Notes: generated from the letters alone by a model not told the origin. 64,000 nucleotides of DNA from Gemmatimonas aurantiaca T-27 (GCF_000010305.1 NC_012489.1:4572965-4636964); one strand, 5' to 3'. Positions 25,422-35,170 are shown, counted from the first letter of the stretch. Translations and numbers: made by a program.

Positions 25422-26117
25422 CTACACCGCGCGGAACTGCGTGGAGTACGACAACCCCGCGTCGTCTTGTCGCGTAGCGTCCGCATCGGTGATCTGATCT
25501 TCGGCACCCTGTGCACGCGCCCAGTCGCGAAAGCCAGCGGGAGCACGTTGCAGCTCGTGCAACCGCGCGTAGGTGATCGTGCGGATGTGCTCCCAATCAT
25601 GCAGGTCGCCAAGATCCGTGGCACGCAGCGATGCCGCCGAGAGTCGCGTGGCGTGCACGGTGGCCCCCGCGAGCACGGCGCCATCGAGTGTGGCGGCCGT
25701 GAGATTTGCCCCCGACAGGTCGGCGCCCTTGAGATTGGCCTGTGTCAGATCCGCTCCTTGCAGGTTGGCATCGCGCAAGCTGGCGAATTGCAGATTGGCC
25801 CCACGCAGATCGATGCCTTCGAGCCATGCGCCATCGACATTCACACCGGCGAGCGATTGTCCATTGCGCACAAGATTGGCCAGCGCGTCGACACGACCGC
25901 CGCTCCCGCCCTTGCCCTGCGCACTGTTCACGACCTGCCACGCCTGATAGTTGGAATCGGTCAGCGCCTGCACATTGCGCACCTTGTCAGCCGCCAGCCG
26001 CTCGCGGCGGTTGGCCCAGAACTGATAGGCGCCGAACACGAAGATGATGATCTGCCAGAACTTGACCAGGTTGGCCAGCGCATCGATGATCATGGCGGAA
26101 TCGAAGAGGGAACGCAT
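25422..26117 (-). CDS. Pentapeptide-repeat membrane-associated protein
   Basis: This 231-aa protein has an N-terminal hydrophobic helix (LVKFWQIIIFVFGAYQFWA), a charged linker, and about 16 consecutive pentapeptides of the A(D/N)Lxx type (GANLQFASLRDANLQGADLT), which form a right-handed quadrilateral beta-helix. The C-terminal 60 residues are outside the repeat. Start is the ATG at 26117, with a GTG at 26132 as alternative. Similar membrane-anchored repeats occur widely, and the ligand is unknown. It is convergent with the glycogen-binding protein gene. Confidence 0.8.
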   Translation of the reverse strand: MRSLFDSAMIIDALANLVKFWQIIIFVFGAYQFWANRRERLAADKVRNVQALTDSNYQAWQVVNSAQGKGGSGGRVDALANLVRNGQSLAGVNVDGAWLEGIDLRGANLQFASLRDANLQGADLTQANLKGADLSGANLTAATLDGAVLAGATVHATRLSAASLRATDLGDLHDWEHIRTITYARLHELQRAPAGFRDWARAQGAEDQITDADATRQDDAGLSYSTQFRAV

Positions 26118-26194
26118 GCCCGCAGTCTGCACGCGTTGACCTGTTCGTCACGGGCTGTTGCCGTTTTGTGACGGGATTGTGTCGCAGGATCCCG

Positions 26195-27415
26195 TCAGGC
26201 TGCCGCTGTGGTGAACACCTCACGCAACTGCTGCACGGCCCAGATCAGGTCGTCTTTGCTCACCACCAGTGGTGGCGATAGGCGGATCACATGATCGTGT
26301 GTTTCCTTGCACAGCATGCCCCGCGCCATGAGGGCTTCACACCACGGGCGCGCCGATCCACGCAATTCGATGCCCACCAGCAGGCCACGACCGCGCACAT
26401 CCACGATGTCCTGATGTGAGAGCGCCTGCACCTGCTGCAGGAACCAGGCACCGAGTGCGGCACTGCGTTCGGCAAGGTGTTCATCCTGCAACACACGCAG
26501 CGCCGTGCGCGCCACGGCGCACCCGAGCGGATTGCCGCCGAAGGTGCTGCCATGCGAACCGGGCCCGAACACATCGAGCACGTTGCGCCGCGACACCACG
26601 GCCGACACAGGATAGAAGCCGCCCGACAGCGCCTTGCCCAACACCAACATGTCGGGCTTCACATCCTCGTGATCGCAGGCGAACATCGCTCCGGTGCGCC
26701 CGAGTCCCGTCTGGATTTCATCGGCGATGAGCAACACCTCGTGCTCGCGACACAGGTCGGCCAGCGCCCGCAGGAAACCCGGCGGCGGGATCAGCACGCC
26801 GGCTTCACACTGAATGGGCTCCACCAGTACGGCACACACGTTGCGATGCATCAACGCGCGCACGGCTTCGATATCGCCAAACGGCGCCAATACGAAGCCC
26901 GGTGCGAACGGACCAAATCCTTCGCGATACGATGGCTCGGACGAGAAGCCGACAATGGTGGTGGTCCGTCCGTGGAAGTTGCCATTGAAAGCGATGATCG
27001 TGGCGTGCCCATCGGGAATGCCTTTTGTGCGATAGCCCCATCGACGCGCGGCCTTGATGGCTGTCTCCACCGCTTCGGCGCCGGTGTTCATCGGCAACAC
27101 CATCTCCATACCGCACGCAGTCGCCAACTCCTCGCAGAACGGCCCCAACTGATCATTCCGGAAGGCGCGCGACGTGAGTGTCACCCGCGAGGCCTGTTCG
27201 ATCATCGTCTGCAGAATGCGGGGATGTGCGTGACCATGATTGACGGCCGAGTACGCGCTGAGGCAGTCGAGATAGCGCTTGCCGTTCACATCGGTCACCC
27301 ACGCGCCCTGTGCGGATTCGATCACCAGATCGAGCGGACGATAGTTGTGGGCGCCCCACTGGTCTTCGCGAGCGATGAATTCCTGTGTGACGCTTGGCGT
27401 GGTGAGTGATGTCAT
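26195..27415 (-). CDS. rocD: Ornithine--oxo-acid aminotransferase
   Basis: RocD is a PLP-dependent class III aminotransferase (406 aa) that converts ornithine to glutamate semialdehyde in arginine catabolism. Visible are NYRPLDLVIESAQGAWVTDV near the start, CLSAYSAVNHGHAHPRI, NTGAEAVETAIKAARRWGY, the PLP-binding IADEIQTGLGRTG and Lys in LVLGKALSGGFYPVSAV. The ATG at 27415 has AGGAGCT upstream. It lies 31 bases downstream of arginase, which makes its ornithine substrate, and the pair is divergent from an Lrp/AsnC regulator. Confidence 0.95.
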   Translation of the reverse strand: MTSLTTPSVTQEFIAREDQWGAHNYRPLDLVIESAQGAWVTDVNGKRYLDCLSAYSAVNHGHAHPRILQTMIEQASRVTLTSRAFRNDQLGPFCEELATACGMEMVLPMNTGAEAVETAIKAARRWGYRTKGIPDGHATIIAFNGNFHGRTTTIVGFSSEPSYREGFGPFAPGFVLAPFGDIEAVRALMHRNVCAVLVEPIQCEAGVLIPPPGFLRALADLCREHEVLLIADEIQTGLGRTGAMFACDHEDVKPDMLVLGKALSGGFYPVSAVVSRRNVLDVFGPGSHGSTFGGNPLGCAVARTALRVLQDEHLAERSAALGAWFLQQVQALSHQDIVDVRGRGLLVGIELRGSARPWCEALMARGMLCKETHDHVIRLSPPLVVSKDDLIWAVQQLREVFTTAAA

Positions 27416-27446
27416 GATGAGCTCCTTCCAGTGCGGCAGGCAGTAA

Positions 27447-28376
27447 CTAGAGTATGCGTCGACCGAACGCGCTGGCCACGAGGTCGGTTGCCAGCTCCGC
27501 GGTGGCATTGGCCCGATCCAGAATGGGATTGATCTCCACCAGGTCCATCGCCAGCATGACGCGCGAATCGTTGATGATTTCCATTGCGAGGTGCGCCTCG
27601 CGCAGACTCACACCGCCGCGTACTGGAGTACCTACCCCCGGCGCTTCCCGGGGATCGATGAAGTCGGCGTCGAGCGAGACATGCACACCGCCCGTGCCAT
27701 GCGTGACGACCTGCATCGCTTCGTCCATCACATTCCGCATGCCACGTTCGTCGATATCGCGCATGGTGAACGCGCGAATGCCAAGCTGGGCGATGGTGTG
27801 TTTCTCCGCCTCGTCGAGGTCGCGCAGTCCGATGTACACGAGATGCTCGGCACGCACCGCAGGTGTGACCGACGCAAGGCGCGACAGACGCTCATCGCCC
27901 AGCCCCAGCAGATGCGCCACAGGCATGCCATGCACGTTGCCCGTGAGCGTGGTGTCCGGTGTGTTGATGTCGGCATGGGCATCGAACCAGATGAGGCCAA
28001 CACGTTCACCGCGCTCGGCGAGCACCGTGGCCGTGCCGGCCACCGAGCCCACCGACAGGGAATGGTCGCCACCGATCACCAGCGGACACGTCCCATGCCG
28101 GACGGCATTGGCGGTACGCGCCGCCAGTTCCGCCGCCACCAGCGCGATGGCCCCGATACGGCCCAACGGCGACGAGGGCACTTCGCTCCGATCAGGCACC
28201 CGCACATTGCCCTCGTCGGTCACGCTCAGGCCCAATCGACGAATCACGTCGGCCACATCGGCCAGACGCATCGCACTGGGTCCCATGTCCACACCACGTC
28301 GGCTGGCGCCCAGATCCATGGGCACGCCGATAATGCGAACGGCATCACGATCGGGAGATGGCGGGATGTAGTTCAT
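27447..28376 (-). CDS. rocF: Arginase
   Basis: Arginase hydrolyses arginine to ornithine and urea with a binuclear Mn centre. At 309 aa it has the expected motifs: VIGGDHSLSVGSVAG, WFDAHADINTP with NVHGMPVAHLLG, and VSLDADFIDPREAPGVGTPV. It leads the rocF-rocD transcript. An AT-rich divergent promoter region with an inverted repeat separates it from the Lrp/AsnC gene, the expected regulator. Confidence 0.95.
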   Translation of the reverse strand: MNYIPPSPDRDAVRIIGVPMDLGASRRGVDMGPSAMRLADVADVIRRLGLSVTDEGNVRVPDRSEVPSSPLGRIGAIALVAAELAARTANAVRHGTCPLVIGGDHSLSVGSVAGTATVLAERGERVGLIWFDAHADINTPDTTLTGNVHGMPVAHLLGLGDERLSRLASVTPAVRAEHLVYIGLRDLDEAEKHTIAQLGIRAFTMRDIDERGMRNVMDEAMQVVTHGTGGVHVSLDADFIDPREAPGVGTPVRGGVSLREAHLAMEIINDSRVMLAMDLVEINPILDRANATAELATDLVASAFGRRIL

Positions 28377-28455
28377 GCCCGAAATCTCGGCATTTCCGTG
28401 TTAGCAACAAGCCAACAAAGCTTGCATTAAGTGCACTATTTCTTGCGTATTGTCA

Positions 28456-28476
28456 TATCAAATTGGCATTTTGATA
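28456..28476. promoter_or_regulatory. Candidate Lrp/AsnC operator between rocF and its regulator
   Basis: TATCAAA and TTTGATA are perfect 7-base arms separated by 7 bases, within an unusually AT-rich stretch (28400-28480) of an otherwise GC-rich window. Location between the divergent arginase and Lrp genes fits autoregulation plus arginine-catabolism control. Binding is inferred. Confidence 0.5.
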
Positions 28477-28509
28477 ATCCTGGTACCCACATAGACACGG
28501 AGGCGGCTC

Positions 28510-28932
28510 ATGGATGACACCGACCACCAGTTGCTGGCCCTGCTGCGCGAAAACGCCCGTGCGCCGGTCGCCCGTCTAGCCACTCAACTGGGCGTCTCTC
28601 GTGCGACGGTGCAGAACCGTATCGATCGCATGCTCAGGGACCGGGTGCTGCTGGGCTTCACGGTGCGGGTCACCACGGAAGCGGCCCGACGCCGCGTACG
28701 CGCCACCATGATGGTGGGCGTGGAAGGTGATCACGCCGAGAGTGTGCTCATGACGCTGCGCGGCTATCCCGAGGTGCGCGCGCTGCACACCACCAACGGA
28801 CGTTGGGATCTGGTGGTGGAGCTCGACACCGAGACGCTGGAAGATTTCGATCGCGTGCTGCAGCGCATTCGCAGCGTGAAGGGCATCGTCAATTCCGAAA
28901 CCAACCTGCTGTTGTCCACCCACAAGCTGTAG
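28510..28932 (+). CDS. Lrp/AsnC-family transcriptional regulator
   Basis: This 140-aa regulator has an N-terminal helix-turn-helix (LLALLRENARAPVARLATQL, SRATVQNRIDRM) and a C-terminal RAM domain (YPEVRALHTTNGRWDLVVEL). The ATG at 28510 has GGAGG about 8 bases upstream. It is divergent from rocF-rocD, so it most likely senses an amino acid such as arginine or ornithine and controls their breakdown. The ligand is inferred from context. Confidence 0.92.
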   Translation: MDDTDHQLLALLRENARAPVARLATQLGVSRATVQNRIDRMLRDRVLLGFTVRVTTEAARRRVRATMMVGVEGDHAESVLMTLRGYPEVRALHTTNGRWDLVVELDTETLEDFDRVLQRIRSVKGIVNSETNLLLSTHKL

Positions 28933-28957
28933 CGCACACCAGAACCAGCTCACCTGG

Positions 28958-30070
28958 TCAGGGCGCGAACATCCACGCGCTCGCCTGTGGACGGAGGTTT
29001 GCGCCATAACCGCCGGTGATCAACGCCGAGCCGTCGGACAGCAGCGCCACGGCTGAGAACTGGCCAGCCAGATCGGAGCGACCACCGACCAGCGCGAACT
29101 GTCCACGCTGCGGATCATACACTTCGGCCTGCGCCGCCCCACCGGCGATGAGCACACGTCCATCGGGCAGCAGCACCGAACTGCCGGCGTGTTTGTAGCG
29201 ACTGCGGTGCATCGTCGCGGTCAGCCGTGTGAAGCGCTGTGTGGAGGGGTCATATCGTTCGGCGTGGTTGTAGACACCACGATCATCGCGTTCGTCAGAC
29301 CCCCCGGTCACGAGCACCTGTCCGTCGGCCATCAGTACGGCATCGTGCTTGTGACGGCGCACCTGCATGTCGCCCACCGCAGTGAATCTCCGTGTGACTG
29401 GATCGTATTCTTCCGCCGACGCGAACAACCGCATGTCGGCGCGTCGTCCCTGATGACCACCCACGATCAACACACGACCGTTGCGGAGTCGTACGGCCAC
29501 ATGACTCTCGCGCGCGGTGGTCATGTCCCCCACGGCCGTGAACCGTCCGGTGGCAGGATCGTAGCGCTCGGCGTTCGCCAGAAAGGTCCAGTCGGGACCG
29601 AGACCACCGGCGATCAACACCGATCCGTCTGCAAGCAACACGGCCACGTGCCCACTGCGTGCTTGCTGCAGTGCGCCGGTAGGCACAAAACGATTGATTG
29701 ACGGATCGAAGAGATCGGCGCGTGTGGTGGGTGTGTTGTCGGGACCGTAACCGCCGACAATCAACACACGTCCGTCGGCCAATCGTGTGGCGGTATGACT
29801 GTGGCGCACGGTGTTCGTTGTGGCCACGGGTATGAACCGATTGCGCGCGCGATCATACAGTTCCGCGTTCACTGGCGATATCTCTGCCAGAAATCCGCCC
29901 ACCACCAGCACCCGTCCATCAGTCAGCGCGGTGGCGGTATGCGCTGCACGCGCCGCACTCATGGGTGCGGCGGCCGCGATGGTGCCAACCGCCATGGTGG
30001 CGGGCGTGGACAGCACAACGGCGGCCGACAGTACCGCGGCGCGCGAAAAACTCGGAGACCAGATTGGCAT
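28958..30070 (-). CDS. Secreted kelch-like beta-propeller protein
   Basis: This is a 370-aa exported protein with a signal peptide (AAVLSAAVVLSTPATMAV). It is followed by six to seven repeats of about 48 residues, each with a DGRVLVVGG core and an AERYDPATGRF partner strand, the galactose-oxidase/kelch pattern. The repeats are well conserved with one another. The Cys and Tyr copper ligands of galactose oxidase are not evident, so it is probably a binding propeller rather than an oxidase. It is convergent with the Lrp gene, with 25 bases between. Confidence 0.8.
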   Translation of the reverse strand: MPIWSPSFSRAAVLSAAVVLSTPATMAVGTIAAAAPMSAARAAHTATALTDGRVLVVGGFLAEISPVNAELYDRARNRFIPVATTNTVRHSHTATRLADGRVLIVGGYGPDNTPTTRADLFDPSINRFVPTGALQQARSGHVAVLLADGSVLIAGGLGPDWTFLANAERYDPATGRFTAVGDMTTARESHVAVRLRNGRVLIVGGHQGRRADMRLFASAEEYDPVTRRFTAVGDMQVRRHKHDAVLMADGQVLVTGGSDERDDRGVYNHAERYDPSTQRFTRLTATMHRSRYKHAGSSVLLPDGRVLIAGGAAQAEVYDPQRGQFALVGGRSDLAGQFSAVALLSDGSALITGGYGANLRPQASAWMFAP

Positions 30071-30149
30071 AGGCGACGCGAAGAGAGCGAGGAAGGTCCG
30101 CTCATTCGATACCGCGCGCGCTCCGGGCGTTTATCGCCCCACCACATTG

Positions 30150-30192
30150 GGCTCCGTCAGGGTCGCGGTGATAACCACGCCCTGACGGAGCC
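30150..30192. terminator. 13-bp perfect hairpin between CBS and kelch genes
   Basis: Arms 30150-30162 (GGCTCCGTCAGGG) and 30180-30192 pair perfectly; part of the 17-base loop (GGT/ACC) can extend the stem. It starts 9 bases after the stop of the upstream minus-strand gene. No T tract follows on either strand, so it may end or stabilise that transcript. Confidence 0.55.
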
Positions 30193-30200
30193 GGTCCTGC

Positions 30201-31655
30201 TCAACTGCGATGCATCAGGTATTCGAGCACGTCATAGCGTGTCACGATGCCCTGAATGATGCCGTCCTTGCGCATCAGCACCGCACGATTGCTCTTGGAC
30301 AGCAGCTTGGCCACGCTCTCTACGGCCTGGTCCGACTCGACGATGGGGAACGGCTGGTCCATCGCATCGCTCACCGTGTGATCGAGCACCTTCGGGTCGG
30401 CAAGCGACTTGGTGGTGAGCTGCGATTCGGCCACACTGCCCACGCAGACCGTACCATCCATGACCGGCACCTGCGACACGTCATGCAATGCCATCAGACG
30501 AATGGCTTGTCGCACCGTAGCGCCCGGCGTCACGCTCACGATCGCTGCGGCGCTGGTGTCCTTGTTGCCCAGCACATCGGCGATGGAGGTCTGCGGCGCA
30601 TCGAGCAACTGGTTTTCGCGCATCCACTCGTCGTTGTACAATTTGCTGAGATATCGCTCGCCCGTATCGCAGAGGAACGTCACGACCATGGCCTCGGGAT
30701 CATCGAGACGCCGAGCCACGTTGAGCGCCGCATGGGCGATCAGACCGGCCGAACCACCCACGAAGATGCCTTCTTCGCGCGTGAGACGACGCGCCATGGA
30801 GAACGCGTCCTTGTCGCTCACCGAGATGAACTCGTCGATGACACTCATGTCGAGTGTCTCCGGCACACAGTCCTGACCCACGCCTTCCACTTTGTACGGC
30901 GCGCCGGTGGGATGTCCCTCACCCTTCGAGCGCCACAATTCCGCCAGCACCGAACCCATCGGATCGGCCGCGATGATCTTGATGTTCGGGTTCTTGCTCT
31001 TGAGGTAGCGGGCCACGCCCGTGATGGTGCCACCCGTGCCCGCCGACGCGACGAAGTGCGTGATACGCCCCTGCGTCTGCTCCCAGATTTCGGGACCCGT
31101 CGTGGCCACGTGTGCTGCGGGATTGGCGGGGTTCTCGAATTGACCGGCCAGCACCGCGCCCGGTGTTTCCTTCACGATGCGCTTGGCCATCTGCACGTAA
31201 TTCTGCGGATGGTCCGGCGGCACCGCCGTGGGCGTGATGATTACTTCGGCACCGAACGCTTTCAGCAGGCGGACTTTTTCCTGCGACATCTTGTCGGGCA
31301 TGGTGAAGATGCACCGGTAGCCCTTGAGTGCTGCCGCAATGGCCAGTCCCACCCCGGTATTCCCGCTCGTGGCTTCCACGATCGTCCCACCGGGCTTGAG
31401 TGTGCCGGCGGCTTCGTGTGCTTCGATCATCGGCAACCCGATGCGATCCTTCACACTGCCACCGGGGTTGAAGAAGTCGGCCTTCCCGAGCAGTGGTGTC
31501 CGGATCCCCTTGGCCACCCGCGCGAGGTGGATGAGCGGCGTCCACCCGATCGTCGCCAGTACGTTCTCGTAGGGGAGGCGGTGCCGGACGTGTTCTGCAG
31601 GAGTGGCCGACGCGGAGTCGGCGGAAAGCGTAGTGGCCATGGTAGAGTTGGTCAC
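30201..31655 (-). CDS. Cystathionine beta-synthase (PLP domain plus CBS pair)
   Basis: This 484-aa fold-type II PLP enzyme has a C-terminal tandem CBS regulatory module. The PLP Lys is in FFNPGGSVKDRIGLPM, phosphate binding in EATSGNTGVGLAIAAAL, and SAGTGGTITGVARYL is also present. The C-terminal 140 residues contain two CBS motifs (VTPGATVRQAIRLMALHDVS and KLLSKSNRAVLMRKDGIIQG). Family enzymes condense serine or O-acetylserine with homocysteine; cysteine synthase activity is the alternative, but the CBS pair favours cystathionine beta-synthase. Start may be the GTG at 31655 or the ATG at 31640. No sulfur genes are adjacent. Confidence 0.9.
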   Translation of the reverse strand: MTNSTMATTLSADSASATPAEHVRHRLPYENVLATIGWTPLIHLARVAKGIRTPLLGKADFFNPGGSVKDRIGLPMIEAHEAAGTLKPGGTIVEATSGNTGVGLAIAAALKGYRCIFTMPDKMSQEKVRLLKAFGAEVIITPTAVPPDHPQNYVQMAKRIVKETPGAVLAGQFENPANPAAHVATTGPEIWEQTQGRITHFVASAGTGGTITGVARYLKSKNPNIKIIAADPMGSVLAELWRSKGEGHPTGAPYKVEGVGQDCVPETLDMSVIDEFISVSDKDAFSMARRLTREEGIFVGGSAGLIAHAALNVARRLDDPEAMVVTFLCDTGERYLSKLYNDEWMRENQLLDAPQTSIADVLGNKDTSAAAIVSVTPGATVRQAIRLMALHDVSQVPVMDGTVCVGSVAESQLTTKSLADPKVLDHTVSDAMDQPFPIVESDQAVESVAKLLSKSNRAVLMRKDGIIQGIVTRYDVLEYLMHRS

Positions 31656-31889
31656 GAAAACAGGAGGGACGGGACGAGCACACCGTCGTGGGCGCGCCGC
31701 TTCGTGCAGTGACGTAATCTACACCTGGCCGCCGCCGCCTGCCCTCGCATCCGTTGTGACGCAGTCCATCTTTCTTTCGAGGTGACGCCCACCGCTGCCC
31801 TGCGGTTCAGGCATCACATCTCCCGCCCCGCGTCCGATGTGTCACCTGTGGTTATTCACGGCTGATCGTTTCTTGCCTGGACTGTGTTC

Positions 31890-34250
31890 ATGACTCCGTT
31901 GCGCAATTTTCTGGCGCGTACTGTGCCCGCCGCCCTTTGGACGTCGAGCCTGGTGCTGTTGGCCACGGCCTGTGGCTCCAGTGGCGACAGTGGCACCGAT
32001 CCCGGTCCGGCCCCCACCGCCATCCGCGCCGATGCGGGCAATCAGCAGACGGGGGTGGCCGGTGTGGCCCTGCCCACGCCACTGTCCGTGGTGGTCACCG
32101 ACAAAGACAACAAGCCCGTTGCCAGTCGGCGCGTGGAATGGAACGTGAGCGCGGGCTCCGGTTCGGTCAGCCCCGCCGTGTCCACCACCAACAGCAGCGG
32201 CGCAGCCACCGCGCTCTGGACACTCGGCACCACCGCCGGCACGGTGCGTGTCACCGCGCAGGTCTCGGGACTCAACCCGGTCACGTTCACCGCCACCGTG
32301 TTGCCCGGCGCCGCGACGACAGTCGTTGCCACACCCGAAGTGGCCTACCTTGGCGTCGGCGACACCGTGCGGGTGCGCGCGTCCGTGCGTGATCAACACG
32401 GCAATCAGATTGCCGGGCAGGAAGTGACGTTCTCCTCGCTCGAGTCGAATGTGGCATCGGTGAACGCCAGCGGACTGGTGACAGCCCTTGTGCAGGGCAC
32501 CGCGCGCATCGTGGCCGGTGGTGCGGGACGCGCCGACACCGTGCCGGTCACCGTAGGGCCGGCCGGTGCCAGCCTCTGTGGCCCGGTCACTGCACGCGCC
32601 CTCGCACTCGGCGAGGTGTACGTGCCACCGGCCGGATCCAACAGCATCTCCGCGTGCATCTCCGCGCAGAACATCATCAACGCCGAGTACGCGCTCACGC
32701 TCATTTCGACCAGCACCAACTTCGGTGCGGCCACGATCCTGGATGTGGTCAGTGCGGGCACCAATGCGCCGGTCTTCGGAGCGCTCACGGGCGATGGCAG
32801 CACGGTCAGCAGTGCGTTGCTCGATGGACTGACTGGTGCAACCGTGGTACAGGCAGGCACCGATGCCAACACCGAAGCCGAGTGGCGTCGATCGCTGATC
32901 GCGCAGCGGGAACTCACCCCGTTGGTGAACGAGGCCCGTGCCTGGCAAACGCAGCGCACGTCGCTCAGCCGGAGCGCGCTACTGGCCGACCTGGCGGTTG
33001 GCGACGCCATTCGCCTGAACGTCAATTCCAATCTGGCCTGCTCTGCCGCCGACATGCGCAATGGCCGTGTCGCGGCAGTGGGAACGCGGGCCGTGATCGT
33101 GACCGATACCGACAACCCCACCGGTGGGTACACGGACGCCGAGTACACCAGCATTCTGGCCACATTCGACACACTCGTGTTTCCGATGGACACCAGTGCG
33201 TTCGGTGCGCCGAGCAACATCAGTCAATACGGCAAGATCATCCTGTTCTACACGCGCGCCGTGAACGCCCTGACGCCCTCGGGGGCTGCCTACACCATCG
33301 GCGGGTTTTTCTTCGCGCGTGATCTGTATCCCAAGACCGCCCGTACCGGCGTGCAGGCCTGCGCGGCGTCGAATGAAAACGAGATGTTCTATCTGCTCGT
33401 GCCCGATCCCAATGCCACGATCAATGGGAACCGTCGCACGAAGGACGAGGTGACCCTGCTCAATCTCGCCACCATCGCCCACGAGCTGCAGCACCTCATC
33501 AATGCCTCACGCCGGCTGTACGTGAACGTGGGCGCTTCTCCCAATGAGCAAACCTGGCTCGACGAGGGGTTGTCGCATATCGCCGAAGAATTGTTGTTCT
33601 TCCGCGTGGCCGGTTTCTCCTCACGGCAGAACATCACGCTCAACGACATCAGCGCGACCACAGTGCGCTCCGAGCAGTTCCGCAACTACGCTTCGCAGAA
33701 CTTCTCGCGCTTCTACAACTTCCTCATCGCACCGGAAACCAACTCGCCGTACGCACCCAATGATTCGCTGTCCACGCGCGGCGCGATCTGGAACTTCCTG
33801 CGGTATGCGGCAGGTCGACAAGGCGCCAGCGGCGAGGCGGCGTTTCTGCGGGCGCTGGTCAATTCGAACACCACGGGTGTCGCCAACCTGCAATCCGTGC
33901 TCTCCGGCAATCAGTTCGCCGACTATCTGCGTGATTGGTCAGTCGCACTCATCGCCGACGACTACACCGCTGCCACCACGACCGCGCTCGGAGCGACCTA
34001 CACCATTCCGGCATGGAGTTTCCGCAGCATCTACCCCGGGCTCCGATTCAGCGGCGGCGGAGCGCTTGGGGTGTATCCGATTGCCACGCGCTCCCTGCGC
34101 AGCAATGTGCCCCAGCGTGTCGCGCTGGCCGGTGGCACCAGCAGTTACCTGCGGTTCAGTCTGTCCAACACCAGTGCGCTCATCACGGTCAGCAGCAATG
34201 GTGCGGTACCCCCATCGTCATTGCGATACGCACTGGTGCGCATCCGCTGA
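31890..34250 (+). CDS. Lipoprotein with Ig-like domains and M30-like metallopeptidase domain
   Basis: This is a surface lipoprotein of about 786 aa. The lipobox is LVLLATACGSS. Residues 40-225 hold Ig-like units of the bacterial Big type (VVTDKDNKPVASRRVEWNVS, then VEVTF-type strands and a Big_2-like SLESNVASVNASGLVTA). The second half carries a zincin motif IAHELQHLINASRRL followed by WLDEGLSHIAEELLF, the layout of M30 hyicolysin-like peptidases, where the second Glu lies downstream. A GTG at 31884 is an alternative start. It is divergent from the CBS gene; the substrate is unknown. Confidence 0.8.
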   Translation: MTPLRNFLARTVPAALWTSSLVLLATACGSSGDSGTDPGPAPTAIRADAGNQQTGVAGVALPTPLSVVVTDKDNKPVASRRVEWNVSAGSGSVSPAVSTTNSSGAATALWTLGTTAGTVRVTAQVSGLNPVTFTATVLPGAATTVVATPEVAYLGVGDTVRVRASVRDQHGNQIAGQEVTFSSLESNVASVNASGLVTALVQGTARIVAGGAGRADTVPVTVGPAGASLCGPVTARALALGEVYVPPAGSNSISACISAQNIINAEYALTLISTSTNFGAATILDVVSAGTNAPVFGALTGDGSTVSSALLDGLTGATVVQAGTDANTEAEWRRSLIAQRELTPLVNEARAWQTQRTSLSRSALLADLAVGDAIRLNVNSNLACSAADMRNGRVAAVGTRAVIVTDTDNPTGGYTDAEYTSILATFDTLVFPMDTSAFGAPSNISQYGKIILFYTRAVNALTPSGAAYTIGGFFFARDLYPKTARTGVQACAASNENEMFYLLVPDPNATINGNRRTKDEVTLLNLATIAHELQHLINASRRLYVNVGASPNEQTWLDEGLSHIAEELLFFRVAGFSSRQNITLNDISATTVRSEQFRNYASQNFSRFYNFLIAPETNSPYAPNDSLSTRGAIWNFLRYAAGRQGASGEAAFLRALVNSNTTGVANLQSVLSGNQFADYLRDWSVALIADDYTAATTTALGATYTIPAWSFRSIYPGLRFSGGGALGVYPIATRSLRSNVPQRVALAGGTSSYLRFSLSNTSALITVSSNGAVPPSSLRYALVRIR

Positions 34251-34299
34251 TCCGGAGCGCACCACGGCCGCTTCACCATGTCACCACATCCCGCAATGA

Positions 34300-35151
34300 T
34301 CAGCGCGGCTTGATGCTGATCTCGTAGAGCTTCGGCCACAGCTTGCCCGTCACGAAGATCCGGTCCTTGGCGGCATCGTACGCGATGCCGTTGAGGACAT
34401 CTTCGTTTCCGGTACGATCGATCTTCGGCAGCAGGTTCGAAAGGTCGATCCAGCCGATCACGGTGCCGGTGTTGGGGTCGATGCGGGCGATCGAGTCCAC
34501 TTGCCACACATTGGCCCAGATCTCGCCCTTCACCCATTCGAGCTCGTTGATGGCCGCCACCGGCGTGCCACGATCGGTCACCGACAACGTCTTGGTCACC
34601 GCAAACGTGTTCGGATCGCGCCACACGATGCTCGCCGACCCATTGCTCATGATGAGCGATGTGCCATCGGTGGTGAGTCCCCACCCTTCGCCGTCGTACG
34701 AAAACGTGCCGGTGCGGGTGAATGTCTTCCAGTCGTACGTGAAGGCCTTGCCACTCTGCCAGGTGAGTTGGTAGAGCTTGTCGCCCAGAATGACCATGCC
34801 TTCGCCGAAATGCGGCTGCTCCAGCGGCTGCTGTCGCACCACGCGGCCACTCGACAGGTCCACTTCGCGCAGCCCCGACGTGCCCACCTGACCCGTGCTT
34901 TCGAACAGACGGTTGTCGTGCCACTGCAGCCCCTGCGTGAACGCCGCAGGATCGTGCGGATACACGTTCACCACATCGAAGGTGTAGGTAGGCGTGCGCG
35001 TTGCTGCGGGCGTGCCACTGTCGGCCGCCGCACTGTGGTTTGCGTCGCCACAGGCACCAAACGCCCCGGCCGTGCCAACGAGTCCGGCCGTGGCGAGCAG
35101 AATCATCACGGAGGTCGCGCGGGAGCGACGGAAAGTGGTCAGGAGCGGCAT
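34300..35151 (-). CDS. Glutaminyl-peptide cyclotransferase (plant-type), lipoprotein
   Basis: This 283-aa enzyme converts N-terminal Gln to pyroglutamate. It has a signal peptide and lipobox (VGTAGAFGACGD), placing it outside the cytoplasm. The five-bladed propeller motifs of this family are present: YPHDPAAFTQGLQW, EQPHFGEGMVILGDKLYQLT, INELEWVKGEIWANVWQ and DVLNGIAYD. The family is unrelated to the mammalian zinc type. It lies 19 bases upstream of the region bearing mug on the same strand, but functional linkage is not apparent. Confidence 0.9.
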   Translation of the reverse strand: MPLLTTFRRSRATSVMILLATAGLVGTAGAFGACGDANHSAAADSGTPAATRTPTYTFDVVNVYPHDPAAFTQGLQWHDNRLFESTGQVGTSGLREVDLSSGRVVRQQPLEQPHFGEGMVILGDKLYQLTWQSGKAFTYDWKTFTRTGTFSYDGEGWGLTTDGTSLIMSNGSASIVWRDPNTFAVTKTLSVTDRGTPVAAINELEWVKGEIWANVWQVDSIARIDPNTGTVIGWIDLSNLLPKIDRTGNEDVLNGIAYDAAKDRIFVTGKLWPKLYEISIKPR

Positions 35152-35170
35152 GGCTGAAACGGAGTGAAGG

